From: Acidobacteriota bacterium
GTDB lineage: Bacteria > Acidobacteriota > Terriglobia > Acidiferrales > UBA7541
DNA: 64,000 nucleotides
Direction of reading: 5' to 3'
Assembly (NCBI GenBank): GCA_021788095.1
Contig: JAJYLB010000002.1
Span: forward strand, 124,001-188,000
Below are positions 28,644 to 37,405 of this stretch, piece by piece. Positions within the stretch are counted from its first letter, which is position 1, and every line of letters begins with the position of its first letter. A program made the translations under genes and the position numbers. The notes under the pieces were generated by a model. The model saw only the letters and a list, made by a program, of their open reading frames with translations, was not told the origin of the DNA and made no database searches.

Positions 28644-29918
28644 TTACGCTCCAGGGGCATCGCACGCGGCGTCACCGCCGCTTCCCTGGGCTCGCACAGC
28701 GGCTTCTGGCCGCGCGACCCGTTCGACGCAGCCGGCGACCAGGCGGTACTTCTCGTGCGCGGCGCCTTCGAGCCCTTGGCGCACGAGCGCCGCAGTATCC
28801 AGACCCGCTTCGGCGCGATCGAGGTCGGCAGGGGTGGCCCGCAGCATGGGGCGGCGGGGGAGAAAGACGGGGCAGCAATCGTGGAAGGGTTCTGCGGAGA
28901 TCTCGAAAGTGCCGATCCGGCGGGCGACGGCGAGTATCTCTTCCTTGTCCTCGCCCACCAGCGGCCGGAAGACGTGCCAGGGCACGGCCGCTCCCACCGC
29001 CACCATGTTCTCGAGCGTTTGCGAGGCGACTTGGCCCAGGCTATCACCGGTGACGAGAGCGAGCGCCCGGCTTCGCTCCGCCATCGCCGCCGCGATCCGC
29101 AACATCATCCGCCGGTAGAGCAGCACGCGAAACTCTTCCGGCGCCGATCGCACGATTTCGCGCTGGATGGACTCGAACGGCACCAGATGCAGGTGAGCGG
29201 TGAGCTGGTAAGGGGTCAAGCGGCTCGTGATCTCCCGCGCCACGTGGATGGAGGATTCCCCAGCCTGGCCGCCCGTCCCGTAAAAGTGGACGAAGCTGAG
29301 ATGCGCTCCGCGTTTCATCATCTTGTAAGCGGCGACCGCCGAATCGAATCCACCGGAAAGCAGGCAAACCATTTTCCCGGCCGTCTTTGCCGGCAATCCG
29401 CCCGGCCCCGCAATCTTGCGGGCGTAGACGAGCACCGGCCCCGGCGAAACCTCGATCCGGCACACGAGGTCCGGTGCGCGCAGATTCACTTGGTCTTGCC
29501 GGCCCGCTTCGCGCAGCCGGGCTTGCAAGTAGGCGCCGACGTCTCGCTCGATTTCCAAACTGGGATAGGGATACGATTTGTCGCTGCGCTTGGCGCGGAC
29601 GGCGAAAGTCGAGAAATTCTGGTCTTTCACCTCTTCCCAGGCCGCTTCCCGAATCGCCTCCCGGTCCCGCTCCGCCGTGCGCGCCGAGGCGAAGTAGGCG
29701 ATGCCAAACACCTTTTCCAGCCGGCGCAAGGCTTCCTCGGAGCCGGCACTCTCACCCAGCCACACCAGGATCCTGTCGCCCGGCCGGCCGATCCGCTCGA
29801 CGGGGATGCCGTCGAGGGTTCTGTGGATGGCGTCCACCAGGCGATTGAGGAAGAAACTCCGGTTGCGGCCTTTCAGCCACAACTCGTGATAGTGGACGAC
29901 GATAGCGCGCGGGGGCAT
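28644..29918 (-). CDS. thiI: tRNA 4-thiouridine synthase ThiI
   Basis: A 424-residue protein with an N-terminal ferredoxin-like and THUMP region (about 1-170), then the PP-loop SGGFDS (188-193) for ATP-dependent activation of U8 in tRNA. FHDCCPVFLP corresponds to the Cys region of ThiI. There is no C-terminal rhodanese domain, so sulfur must come from a separate carrier and a role in thiazole synthesis by the E. coli route is unlikely. It converges with argJ, with 8 bp between stops. Confidence 0.95.
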   Translation of the reverse strand: MPPRAIVVHYHELWLKGRNRSFFLNRLVDAIHRTLDGIPVERIGRPGDRILVWLGESAGSEEALRRLEKVFGIAYFASARTAERDREAIREAAWEEVKDQNFSTFAVRAKRSDKSYPYPSLEIERDVGAYLQARLREAGRQDQVNLRAPDLVCRIEVSPGPVLVYARKIAGPGGLPAKTAGKMVCLLSGGFDSAVAAYKMMKRGAHLSFVHFYGTGGQAGESSIHVAREITSRLTPYQLTAHLHLVPFESIQREIVRSAPEEFRVLLYRRMMLRIAAAMAERSRALALVTGDSLGQVASQTLENMVAVGAAVPWHVFRPLVGEDKEEILAVARRIGTFEISAEPFHDCCPVFLPRRPMLRATPADLDRAEAGLDTAALVRQGLEGAAHEKYRLVAGCVERVARPEAAVRAQGSGGDAACDAPGA

Positions 29919-30182
29919 CGCTTGCGGAAAGTCTCGAATGAATTCTCAAACAGTATAGCGCCCGCGAAGGCAGCCGCGGGATCCGCCTCGGCGGAGGAAG
30001 CATCCCGTTCATTCCCCGGGGATGGGGTCGGGAGTCTTCCCGGTGAAAGGCACCGGGACTTCCTCGGGTCCTCGCCAAGGCTCGCTCGGGTTGAGACTCC
30101 TAAAAGGGCCTGTCGCAGCACCTTGCCCGGGGATCGCCCGTGTCACCGCCGAACGCGTCCAAGGGACCCCGCATCTGGAGGC

Positions 30183-30210
30183 TTGACGCCGCGACGCGAT
30201 TCTGTACACT
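30183..30210 (+). promoter_or_regulatory. Putative promoter of the small conserved-type gene
   Basis: TTGACG (30183-30188) and TACACT (30205-30210) with a 16-bp spacer; the ATG follows 12 bases after the -10 hexamer, so the transcript would have a very short or no leader. Confidence 0.5.
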
Positions 30211-30221
30211 CTCTACTTTCT

Positions 30222-30503
30222 ATGGCGACCACGGCGGCCCATTTCGAGGAGGAACGGGACTTCGCCTTCCCTCAGCGAGAGGCCGCCTTCTTCTACGGCC
30301 TGTTCCTGCGCGGCCATTCCGTCGAGCAGTTACGGCGAGACATCACGGTTCCGCGCGATGTGGTGCAGAAATGGAGCCGGGACCGGCACATGCTGCCTCA
30401 GCAGCGAGCCCTGCTCGATCGCGTCCTGGAGTACCGCCACCGGGTGCTCGCCATCTTCGATTCCCTGGTCGATAGCGAAGCCATCTACCGCATGGTGCAG
30501 TAA
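30222..30503 (+). CDS. Small protein with helix-turn-helix-like segment, function unknown
   Basis: A 93-residue protein not recognised as a named family. The middle (LFLRGHSVEQLRRDITVPRDVVQKW) looks like a helix-turn-helix: a short helix, a turn after GHS, and a second helix ending in KW. The C-terminal half is predicted helical (ALLDRVLEYRHRVLAIFDSL). No signal peptide or membrane segment. It is transcribed toward tRNA-Asn, 75 bp away. It could be a small DNA-binding regulator; this is inference from sequence pattern only. Confidence 0.6.
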   Translation: MATTAAHFEEERDFAFPQREAAFFYGLFLRGHSVEQLRRDITVPRDVVQKWSRDRHMLPQQRALLDRVLEYRHRVLAIFDSLVDSEAIYRMVQ

Positions 30504-30577
30504 CCCCTCCGCTCGCGTTGACAGCACCCCAGGCCTTGTTTAGACTCGGCTCGCATGCCGTCTGCTTCGGCATCCAC

Positions 30578-30652
<75 letters not shown>

Positions 30653-30758
30653 AACACCAACTCCAGATCCCTCGCTCCAGCTCGGGATTTCGCCTGCGGT
30701 CCCGGCATGCGACGCCGGGATGCAAACAACGCAGCTCAGACGCCCGCAAAACGGCTCA

Positions 30759-30790
30759 AGTTCGAATCTAGCCCGGGGAGCCAAACACCA
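30759..30790 (+). repeat. Direct repeat, right copy of the tRNA-Asn 3' end
   Basis: Identical to 30628-30659. The rest of the tRNA is absent, so this is not a second gene. Only 99 bases lie between the copies, with no integrase; the stretch 30791-30952 shows an inverted GCACGCC/GGCGTGC repeat but no gene. Confidence 0.9.
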
Positions 30791-30952
30791 GGGGACAGGT
30801 TACTGGCTATAGGGAACAGCAGCCCCGAGTGGCTGAGGGGCGGCACGCCCGCTCCAGGCGTGCTCCCGCTTGGAGTGCGATGGCGATAGCACCTGCTTTG
30901 CTTCAGGGCCAGGGGATCACAATCGCCTCTGCTCTCGAACTGGGCACGGCCA

Positions 30953-31753
30953 TCATTTCAGGAAAGAGTTGATGAATGCCAGCGCGTAGGCCGTGTCGAT
31001 GCGGTTCGAGTAGGCGACCCCGGCGCAGAGCAGGTCGGGAATGTACGAGTTGACCGCCAGGACGATATTCCCCAAGAGATCGGGCCCGCCCGAATCGCCG
31101 GCGCAGACTCCGCCCTTCCCGTCTGCCGGGTTGGAAGTGATCTTGATGTATTCATCGCTCTGGGGGTCGTTGCTCTGGACGAGCAGGGACGTCGCGAAGT
31201 TGCGACTTAGGTTGTTCTGGTAATAGTGCGGTGGCACCCCCACACTTGTATCCTCTGCACCATACCCAACAATTGTCAGAGCGGTCATCATTGGCAGAGC
31301 GTCCACCAACCCCGGCGAGGGGAGCAACGCATACCCTGTGAGGGTTACCGCTTGGCTCAGGACAACGATCCCCACGTCGTGGGTGTCATATCCAGGAAAA
31401 CCGGGCGCACACCCGAGGCAGAAATCCGGGTCGGTGTGGATCTCCTTCGCCTCTATCGAGTCGCCCCCCGCATGAGGGAAATACGGGTCGGTGATTTGCG
31501 AATCAAGCCAAATCCTTCCCCCGGTTGCCTGATAGGTGCAATGCCCAGCGGTGAGGACAACGGTAGGCGCGATCAACGACCCGCTGCACAGATGATGGGG
31601 TACCCCGTCAATGTCGGTGACCACGGCGACGACGAAGGGATGCCCGGTTCCATCCGGCTGCCCATTGATAGTGGCGGATGCATTCCGAGCTGACCCCAGC
31701 GCCAACCCCACAAGAGCGGCACTCACCAGCAGATACTTATCCCATATCCTCAT
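30953..31753 (-). CDS. Secreted trypsin-like (S1) serine protease
   Basis: A 266-residue protein with a signal peptide (LLVSAALVGLALGSARNASA). The chymotrypsin-fold catalytic triad is complete: H71 in VLTAGHC, D126 in THDVGIVVL and S221 in CAGDSGGP. Cysteines in H-C, CLGC and CAG/LLCAG suggest disulfides, in line with export. There is no pro-domain beyond a short segment before INGQPDG. Start chosen at the ATG preceded by AGGAGAATAATCAA; the frame opens 54 bases earlier without a ribosome binding site. Its base composition and codon use look less GC-biased than the arg genes. Divergent from the wHTH-TPR gene. Confidence 0.9.
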   Translation of the reverse strand: MRIWDKYLLVSAALVGLALGSARNASATINGQPDGTGHPFVVAVVTDIDGVPHHLCSGSLIAPTVVLTAGHCTYQATGGRIWLDSQITDPYFPHAGGDSIEAKEIHTDPDFCLGCAPGFPGYDTHDVGIVVLSQAVTLTGYALLPSPGLVDALPMMTALTIVGYGAEDTSVGVPPHYYQNNLSRNFATSLLVQSNDPQSDEYIKITSNPADGKGGVCAGDSGGPDLLGNIVLAVNSYIPDLLCAGVAYSNRIDTAYALAFINSFLK

Positions 31754-31874
31754 TTGATTATTCTCCTTTCTCCTCATTGCCCGGGGCGTGACAACAGGCC
31801 CCGTCACTCGACGGCATGGCGGGCCGTTGGCGGTTTCCCTTCCTCAGCCATCGCGCATTCACATGGCCGGGGGA

Positions 31875-31905
31875 GAACCGAGGCTACCTTTTAGGCCTCC
31901 GGTTC
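31875..31905 (-). promoter_or_regulatory. Leader hairpin upstream of the secreted protease
   Basis: On the minus strand, GAACCGGAGGC and GCCTCGGTTC pair around CTAAAAGGTA, about 120 bases before the protease start. The order GGCCTA...GGTAGCC recalls the 3' half of c-di-GMP-I (GEMM) aptamers, but no GCAAA/GAAA core was found. The rest of the 463-bp gap between protease and regulator shows no gene. Confidence 0.35.
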
Positions 31906-32216
31906 TTGCCGCCAGCCTGCGCGGAGGTGCCGCAGGAACCAGGAAACGACGCCTGAGCTACCTCCGCCCCGCCCCCTCGGGCCAAGGGGACGCGCTGCAC
32001 ACCGCCGGCCGGGGCAACGGACTTACGGCACATTGCCCCCTGGGCCAACCTTCCCTTGTGCCGTCGCAGGAGTCAATGAATGCGAGATGAAAAAGGGATG
32101 AGAAAGGGATGATCTGAGGTGGATGGACAAAACGTCCGCGCGGAACCGACGTTTATGTCGAGCGATCCCATCGGCCGTGACCGGTGTTAGAATCTGGGCG
32201 CACGCCGGGTGTAAAC

Positions 32217-34119
32217 ATGCCTTCGGGCACCCAACTGCCGCGCACGATCCGATTTGAGAACTACGAACTCGACACTTGCGCCGGAGAACTGCGCACCGAT
32301 AACCAGAGAATCCACCTCCAGGGACAGCCGCTGCAAGTTCTGTTGCTGCTTCTCGACCGGGCCGCTGACGTTGTGACGCGTGAGGAGTTCCGCTCAAAAC
32401 TTTGGCCTGCGGATACCTTCGTCGATTTCGACGATGGGCTCAACCACGCCGTGCGGAAGCTCCGCGAAGCACTGGGCGATAGGGCGGAGGAGCCGCGATT
32501 TATCGAAACCGTGCCAAAGCGCGGGCATCGGTTCATTGCGCCGGTGGACGGGCGGGCGGGCCTTAGGGGCGCCTCAGGGCGCCCGCAAGGGACGCCTCTG
32601 CAAAGGCACAAGCTGGCCCTGGGAATTGCCGGCGTGGCGGTCGTCGTTGCGGCGGTGGTCTTGACGATGAACGTTGCCGGGCTGCGCGGGCGGTTCCTGA
32701 GGGTCATAGGGGCACGCCATGGCTCGACCGTACCGAAGATCGAATCCATCGCCGTAATGCCGCTTCAAAATCTCTCCGGCGACCCCGAGCAAGAATACTT
32801 CGCTGACGGCTTGACGGACGAGCTGATCACCGACTTGGGCAAAATCAGCTCGCTGCGGGTGATTTCGCAAACGTCGGTGATGCGATACAAGGGGACACGG
32901 AAGCCGCTGCCGGAGATTGCGCGGGAGTTGAACGTGGACGCAGTAGTGGAAGGCACGGTCGAGCGGTCCGGCAGCCGCGTCCGGATCACGGCCGATCTGC
33001 TGTACGCGCCGACCGACCAGCACCTGTGGGCGGAGGTCTACGAGAGCGACTTACAGGACGTGCTGACCCTACAGGACGAAGTTGCGAGCGCGATCGCCAG
33101 CCAGATCCAGACCAGGCTGACGCCACAGGAGCGGGCGCGGTTCACCCACGCGCGCCCAGTCAATCCCGAGGCCCATGATGCCTACCTCAAGGGCCTTTAC
33201 TTCTGGAACTTGCGCACGGAGCAAAACCTGAAAAAGGGCATTGAATATTTCCAACAAGCGATCGAGAAGGACCCCGCGTACGCCCTGGCGTACGTCGGGT
33301 TGGCCGACTCCTATATCGTCCTAGGAGAGCATGGCGCGATGGCCTCTCGGGACGCCTTTCCCCGCGCGAAGGCAGCATCACGCAAAGCCTTGGAGCTGGA
33401 CGAAACGCTCGGCGAAGCGCATACCTCGCTGGGCGCGGCCAAGGCGGATTACGACTGGGACTGGGCGGGCGCGGAAGAGGAATTCAAGCGTGGCATCGCG
33501 CTCAACCCGAACTATGCAACCGGCCATCACTGGTACGCCGATTATCTTTCGGCCATGGGGCGACATAAGGAAGCCATTGCGGAGATAGAACGAGCCCAGG
33601 AATTGGATCCCCTTTCGTTCATGATCGACACGGCTGTGGGCAACCTTTTCTTCTTCGCCCGTCGCTACGACGAGGCCGCTGTGCAATGCGCGAAACGCGC
33701 TTGGGCTGAATGGGGCATTTTACGCGGCGCACTTCTGCCTCGGCCGGGTGTACGAGAAACGGGGGCTTTTCCCGCAATCGATCTCCGAGTACCAGACCGG
33801 AACGGCTCTTGAAGGAGGCGACCCGGAGGTGGCGCTGCTCCTCGCGCGCGGTTATGCAGCCGCCGGGAACAGAGCCCAAGCCCTGAAGATCATCTCTCGG
33901 CTGACAGACCTCTCGAGACGAAAGCATGTCTCGGCTTACCGAATGGCTGTTGTTTATGTCGCGCTAGGCGATGCCGACCGGGCAATCGCGTGTTTAAAAA
34001 GGGCCTACGCAGAGCGCTCGTACTTCCCCACTCTGCTCAAGGTGGATCCACGCCTGGACGCCCTGCGCTCCGACCCGCGATTCAAGGATCTTCAGTCTCG
34101 CATGAATTTCCCGCCATAA
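32217..34119 (+). pseudogene. CadC-like winged-helix / TolB-like / TPR regulator, interrupted by one frameshift
   Basis: Residues 1-105 are an OmpR/CadC-type winged helix (LWPADTFVDFDDGLNHAVRKLREALGD, ETVPKRGHRFIAPV), followed by one membrane helix (about 128-152), a domain with SIAVMPLQNLSGDPEQEYFADGLTDELI, and TPR repeats. The frame stops at 33812 with a non-family tail. Removing one base near 33696 (AAACGCGCTT read as AAAGCGCTT) joins the first frame to a second ending at 34119, restoring KALGLNGAFYAAHFCLGRVY and the normal end LKVDPRLDALRSDPRF. This is either a real frameshift or a sequencing error. Such proteins are one-component sensors; the divergent protease may be its target. Confidence 0.85.
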
Positions 34120-34242
34120 GCACGCCGCCTCATGGGTGTGTTCTATCGTTGCGATTTGTGAATGTGGATCCCCGTCGAGACTTTTCTCAAGGCCTATTTC
34201 GGTGTCGGCCAGCAGGCCGCGGCTCGCGCCGGCAGGCCCGCC

Positions 34243-34428
34243 TCAGTGCGGACGCGAGCGGCGGCCGGTCAGATTCTCCGGCCACGGGCGGAGTCCGGCA
34301 CGACCAGCCGCTTCCCAAAGCTCGCGGTCGAATGTGGCGAGTATCACTTCCTGCCCCACCGCGTCGCGCCAGACGAGTGCCGCAGCCAGCTGAACGGCGT
34401 CGTAGCCACGAAGCCCCTCTTCGTCTCC
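34243..34428 (-). pseudogene. C-terminal remnant of a PIN-domain (VapC-type) toxin
   Basis: The minus strand encodes about 60 residues, with LRGYDAVQLAAALVW and VILATFDRELWEAAGRAGL, the last part of a PIN-domain RNase including the late Asp residues. The N-terminal half is missing; upstream of 34428 the frame runs directly into dispersed repeat family D. No antitoxin gene is visible. The remnant is read as a toxin gene cut by insertion or recombination at the repeat. Confidence 0.65.
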
Positions 34429-34435
34429 TGTCACC

Positions 34436-34573
34436 GTGATTCGCGGCATGAGTCGCAGGCTCTCGACCGGAGGGAGTGAAGAAGGCAAATTGCCTCGCTG
34501 GGTCGGATGCCTCGCTTCGCTCAGCATGACCGACGGGGCGGGATTAAGTCCCGTATTTCGATTACAGGACACC
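34436..34573. repeat. Dispersed repeat family D, copy 2
   Basis: Same blocks as copy 1: GTGATTCGCGGCATGAGTCG, TGGGTCGG...CTTCGCTTCGCTCAGCATGAC, then ATTACAGGACACC. It directly abuts the truncated PIN gene. The rest of 34574-34718 holds nothing recognisable. Confidence 0.8.
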
Positions 34574-34718
34574 AGGCCAAGGCGCCGGTCGCCTGTCCAC
34601 TCGGGCGGATTACGGGCAGCGTTGAGGGAGCAAGGAGAAACGTACTGCTGGGGATACACACTAAGCGGGGGCGGGAGCAGGGGAAGCGAAACGGCGGGAA
34701 CTGCATGCGACAGAAGCG

Positions 34719-34747
34719 GTGGGGCCGGGCTTTGGTCCCGGCCCCAC
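34719..34747 (-). terminator. Strong hairpin downstream of the large secreted protein gene
   Basis: Perfect 11-bp stem GTGGGGCCGGG / CCCGGCCCCAC with a 7-base loop, about 75 bp beyond the minus-strand stop at 34823. No T-tract follows, so it is a terminator candidate by stem strength and position only. Confidence 0.5.
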
Positions 34748-34822
34748 GCTCTGTCAACCCGCTGCAAAAGGAACTACGTTTGTCAGGCGAAGCTCTCTAG
34801 CTTGTGGTTTGGCAAGCTAGCC

Positions 34823-36691
34823 TTAGTGTTTCCTCTTCGTGACGGACCCGAGCGTCTCTGGGAAGCCGAAGAAGCTGCCGAGTTGCCCGCCGCGGAGAAT
34901 GTCTCCCGTGAAGGGGCCAACGACGAGGGCGTTGTCGGACATGACGCTATTACCATTCGACGCGTTGAGGACGAGGCCGATGCCGTGCGCGTAGTTGAAG
35001 TTCGTCACGGCCATGACGTAACCATCGAACTTGCCCACCATGCTGGACTGCCCGGCCTTGGTGATCAAGTCGTCAAGGGTATCGGCGAAGATGCTGCCCG
35101 CATCCAGGTTCCCGGTTGTCGCGTCAAGCCCACGGCCCACTCCCGCCACAGGCGTGTAGCTGAATGGCGTGCCGTTGCTGGGGAAGAAGTAGAAGGTGAT
35201 CGTGCCGTTGGTCGCGGGCGCGAAGCAGGCGTGGGAGAAAAAGATGTTGTTGCTCGCGCCGGTGTTGGCGACTTCGAGCCCGGTTGCGAAGCCGAACTCG
35301 TCGGTCGCGTAGGGATAGAGCAGCACGGTCTCGACCGGGTTGATGGTGAAGAAGTTACCATTCAGGATGTTCCGCGACGGTGGGGTCGACGTGCTGACGC
35401 TGGGAATATATCGCGGAATCGCGCTGGGCTGGACGTCGTCGCCGGTGAACGCCCCGGTGCCGACGGGGTTGCCGTCGGTCGGCCCGAAGACGACTTGCAG
35501 CTTGGCCGTGCCGGCGCCAGTGCTAGATCCGACTGCGACGCCAATCTGCGGGCCGTCGGTGTCGGTAGCATTCGGCGACGGACCAGCGGCGTTGGCGGTG
35601 TCGATGTCCATACCGCCGTCCGAGGTGCCGTTCACTGTCGTGTCGTAGATCACCGCGAGGCTTCCGCCGGTGGCGGCCAAGGTCGAGCTGCGCGCCGTGA
35701 ACACCAGCGCGCCGCCGCCAGTAACCGAGTTCGCCAGGGTGGACGGGAAGGTGACGGTCACGCCGGAGGGAATATTCGTGACGTTGAAGATCAGGCTCAT
35801 GTCGCCCGTCGTGATGTCCTTGTACACGGCTTGGCTGGTGATTGCCGTGCGGAAAGCATTCCCGAACTCCTCCCCAAATTCGACGTCAGCCGGCGTGCAC
35901 AGCCCGGGGGGGTAGCTCTGAAAGCCCGTGCCCTCGCCCAGGAAGGTGCTGTCGGGGTTGATCGTCGATGAAATCGTGCCGACGGTTTCCAAGTCGGAGC
36001 CGCCCCCCAGCATGTCGGCGCCGTCCACCACGGTCACCGGGTTGCTGGTGGAGATGGTGGCTTGGACGGAGGATGTCCTTCCGACAAGCGAGGTGACGTC
36101 GAACCGCAGATTCTTGAGACGAATGGCCGAACCCGTGTAGCTATTGAGCAGGTTCACGCCCGTCCCGCTGGAGCTATGCGTGCCAGCCTGGAGAACCGTG
36201 ATCGTGATGACCGTCTGCGGCGTATCGAACGTGCTCAACCCGACGGATGTCGCGACGCTTACGACCAGGCCTGACGTGCCGGCCGAGTCCATCACGTCAA
36301 GGTCCGAGCTGTTGGTCACCACAGGATTCGGGGTGGTCAGTCCGGCGTTGTAGGTGATCACAACCTGTGCGCCGGCCGGGAAGCAGCTCGTGCCCGGACC
36401 GGTCGTCAAGTTGCCGTTATCGTAAATCAGAAGATCGGCGGGGCGCTCGGTCTCGCCTTCCTGGTTCAGGGTGGGCCCGCCGGAGGGAGCCGCATTGGCA
36501 ATGAGGCCAACGCCGCCGTTGCCGCTTGAGGCAGGGGCCGGTGGGGCGCCCGGTGCATCGGGCGGGACCACTGTGGCCACGGTCTCAACCGAGCAGGGGC
36601 CTCCTACTACCGCGCCGGCTGTGGTCGCCAGGGACATCGCCCCCGCGAATACCAGAAGGAATAGGAACAACGTACTACGCTTCCAACTCAT
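34823..36691 (-). CDS. Large secreted protein of unknown function
   Basis: A 622-residue protein with a signal peptide (STLFLFLLVFAGAMSLATTAGA). The rest is rich in Thr, Ser, Gly, Asn and Val with alternating beta-strand-like stretches (VVITYNAGLTTPNPVVTNSSDLDV, TVLQAGTHSSSGTGVNLLNSY), suggesting beta-sandwich or cell-surface adhesin-type domains. Six or fewer cysteines. The C-terminus (GSVTKRKH) has no clear sorting signal or PEP motif. A near-ideal AAGGAG ribosome binding site precedes the ATG; it has its own promoter 170 bp upstream. No family was recognised. Its codon use seems less GC-biased than its flanks. Confidence 0.8.
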   Translation of the reverse strand: MSWKRSTLFLFLLVFAGAMSLATTAGAVVGGPCSVETVATVVPPDAPGAPPAPASSGNGGVGLIANAAPSGGPTLNQEGETERPADLLIYDNGNLTTGPGTSCFPAGAQVVITYNAGLTTPNPVVTNSSDLDVMDSAGTSGLVVSVATSVGLSTFDTPQTVITITVLQAGTHSSSGTGVNLLNSYTGSAIRLKNLRFDVTSLVGRTSSVQATISTSNPVTVVDGADMLGGGSDLETVGTISSTINPDSTFLGEGTGFQSYPPGLCTPADVEFGEEFGNAFRTAITSQAVYKDITTGDMSLIFNVTNIPSGVTVTFPSTLANSVTGGGALVFTARSSTLAATGGSLAVIYDTTVNGTSDGGMDIDTANAAGPSPNATDTDGPQIGVAVGSSTGAGTAKLQVVFGPTDGNPVGTGAFTGDDVQPSAIPRYIPSVSTSTPPSRNILNGNFFTINPVETVLLYPYATDEFGFATGLEVANTGASNNIFFSHACFAPATNGTITFYFFPSNGTPFSYTPVAGVGRGLDATTGNLDAGSIFADTLDDLITKAGQSSMVGKFDGYVMAVTNFNYAHGIGLVLNASNGNSVMSDNALVVGPFTGDILRGGQLGSFFGFPETLGSVTKRKH

Positions 36692-36857
36692 CGTGTTTTG
36701 CTCCTTTTGCAGTGGGTGGGAAAAACCGCGAGATCCCGCAAGGCGGGACCCGTCGAACTTGGAATTCGCATTTCGCACACGCATCGTCGCTCGCTTGCGA
36801 CAACTTGAGAACGCTCCTCTAAAAGACACGAGGAAAGAGTTTACACACCGCGTCATT

Positions 36858-36887
36858 TTGTACCTAGGGGGCCCCAACCTTGTCAAG
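36858..36887 (-). promoter_or_regulatory. Promoter of the large secreted protein gene
   Basis: Minus-strand TTGACA (36887-36882), an 18-bp spacer and TACAAA (36863-36858). This is the best -35 match in the window. It would give a leader of roughly 160 bases that contains a GTCCCGC-CTT-GCGGGAT hairpin near 36735. Confidence 0.6.
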
Positions 36888-37057
36888 CATTATTTTGCTT
36901 TTGTTGTGTAAACATGCGGCTTAACGCAGCCTCCCCGCGACGCATTATCTTGCACTGGGCAGAGCAGCTTGTGCAAGTAAAAAAGGGAAGGCGGAACGCC
37001 CGCTGTTCACCCTTAGGTACACACCTCTACGGGGCTCGCTTCGGGTAAGCCCGAAAC

Positions 37058-37086
37058 GGCGCGCGGGCAGGAGTGCCCGCGCCACT
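37058..37086. repeat. Dispersed palindrome family E, copy 1
   Basis: GGCGCGCGGGCAGGAGTGCC followed by CGCGCCACT; the arms GGCGCGCGGGC and GCCCGCGCC pair. Copies at 41832-41860 and 55743-55770 lie inside coding regions. The rest of the 36892-37405 gap shows GC-rich inverted repeats and a TATAGT at 37353-37358 that may be the -10 of the next gene. Confidence 0.8.
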
Positions 37087-37405
37087 GCGGGCTACCGGAA
37101 TCTCGGTGGCAACGGGCCGACGCGGACCCCAGCGGCTTCCCGACGGAAAGCGTGGGGAACCCGCCAGAGGCGGGCGAGACCAGTGTTGGTGATGAACGGC
37201 TTACAGCACGGTCCCCGGCGAGCCGGGGCCATCTCGAACCACTGCGCCGTGGTGCAAATAGCGCAGTTCCGCCGTGCGCTTACGAAAAACCAGCCTGCCG
37301 CGCGACTCTTCCAGGCGCGACTCTTCCAGGCCGTGCCCGGCGGCCCACATGGTATAGTATCCGCTCGCACTGCGGGCGTCGTCCTCAGGGTATCGGCAGG
37401 AACAC

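Noticed and set aside
30821-30895. tRNA-Ser-like stretch (CCGAGTGGCTGAGG and a GCACGCC/GGCGTGC stem)
   Set aside because: The candidate anticodon loop lacks the invariant U33 and there is no T-arm or acceptor match, so it does not fold as a tRNA.
36700-36850. c-di-GMP or other riboswitch in the leader of the large secreted protein
   Set aside because: Only a simple GTCCCGC/GCGGGAT hairpin is visible; the conserved aptamer core is absent.
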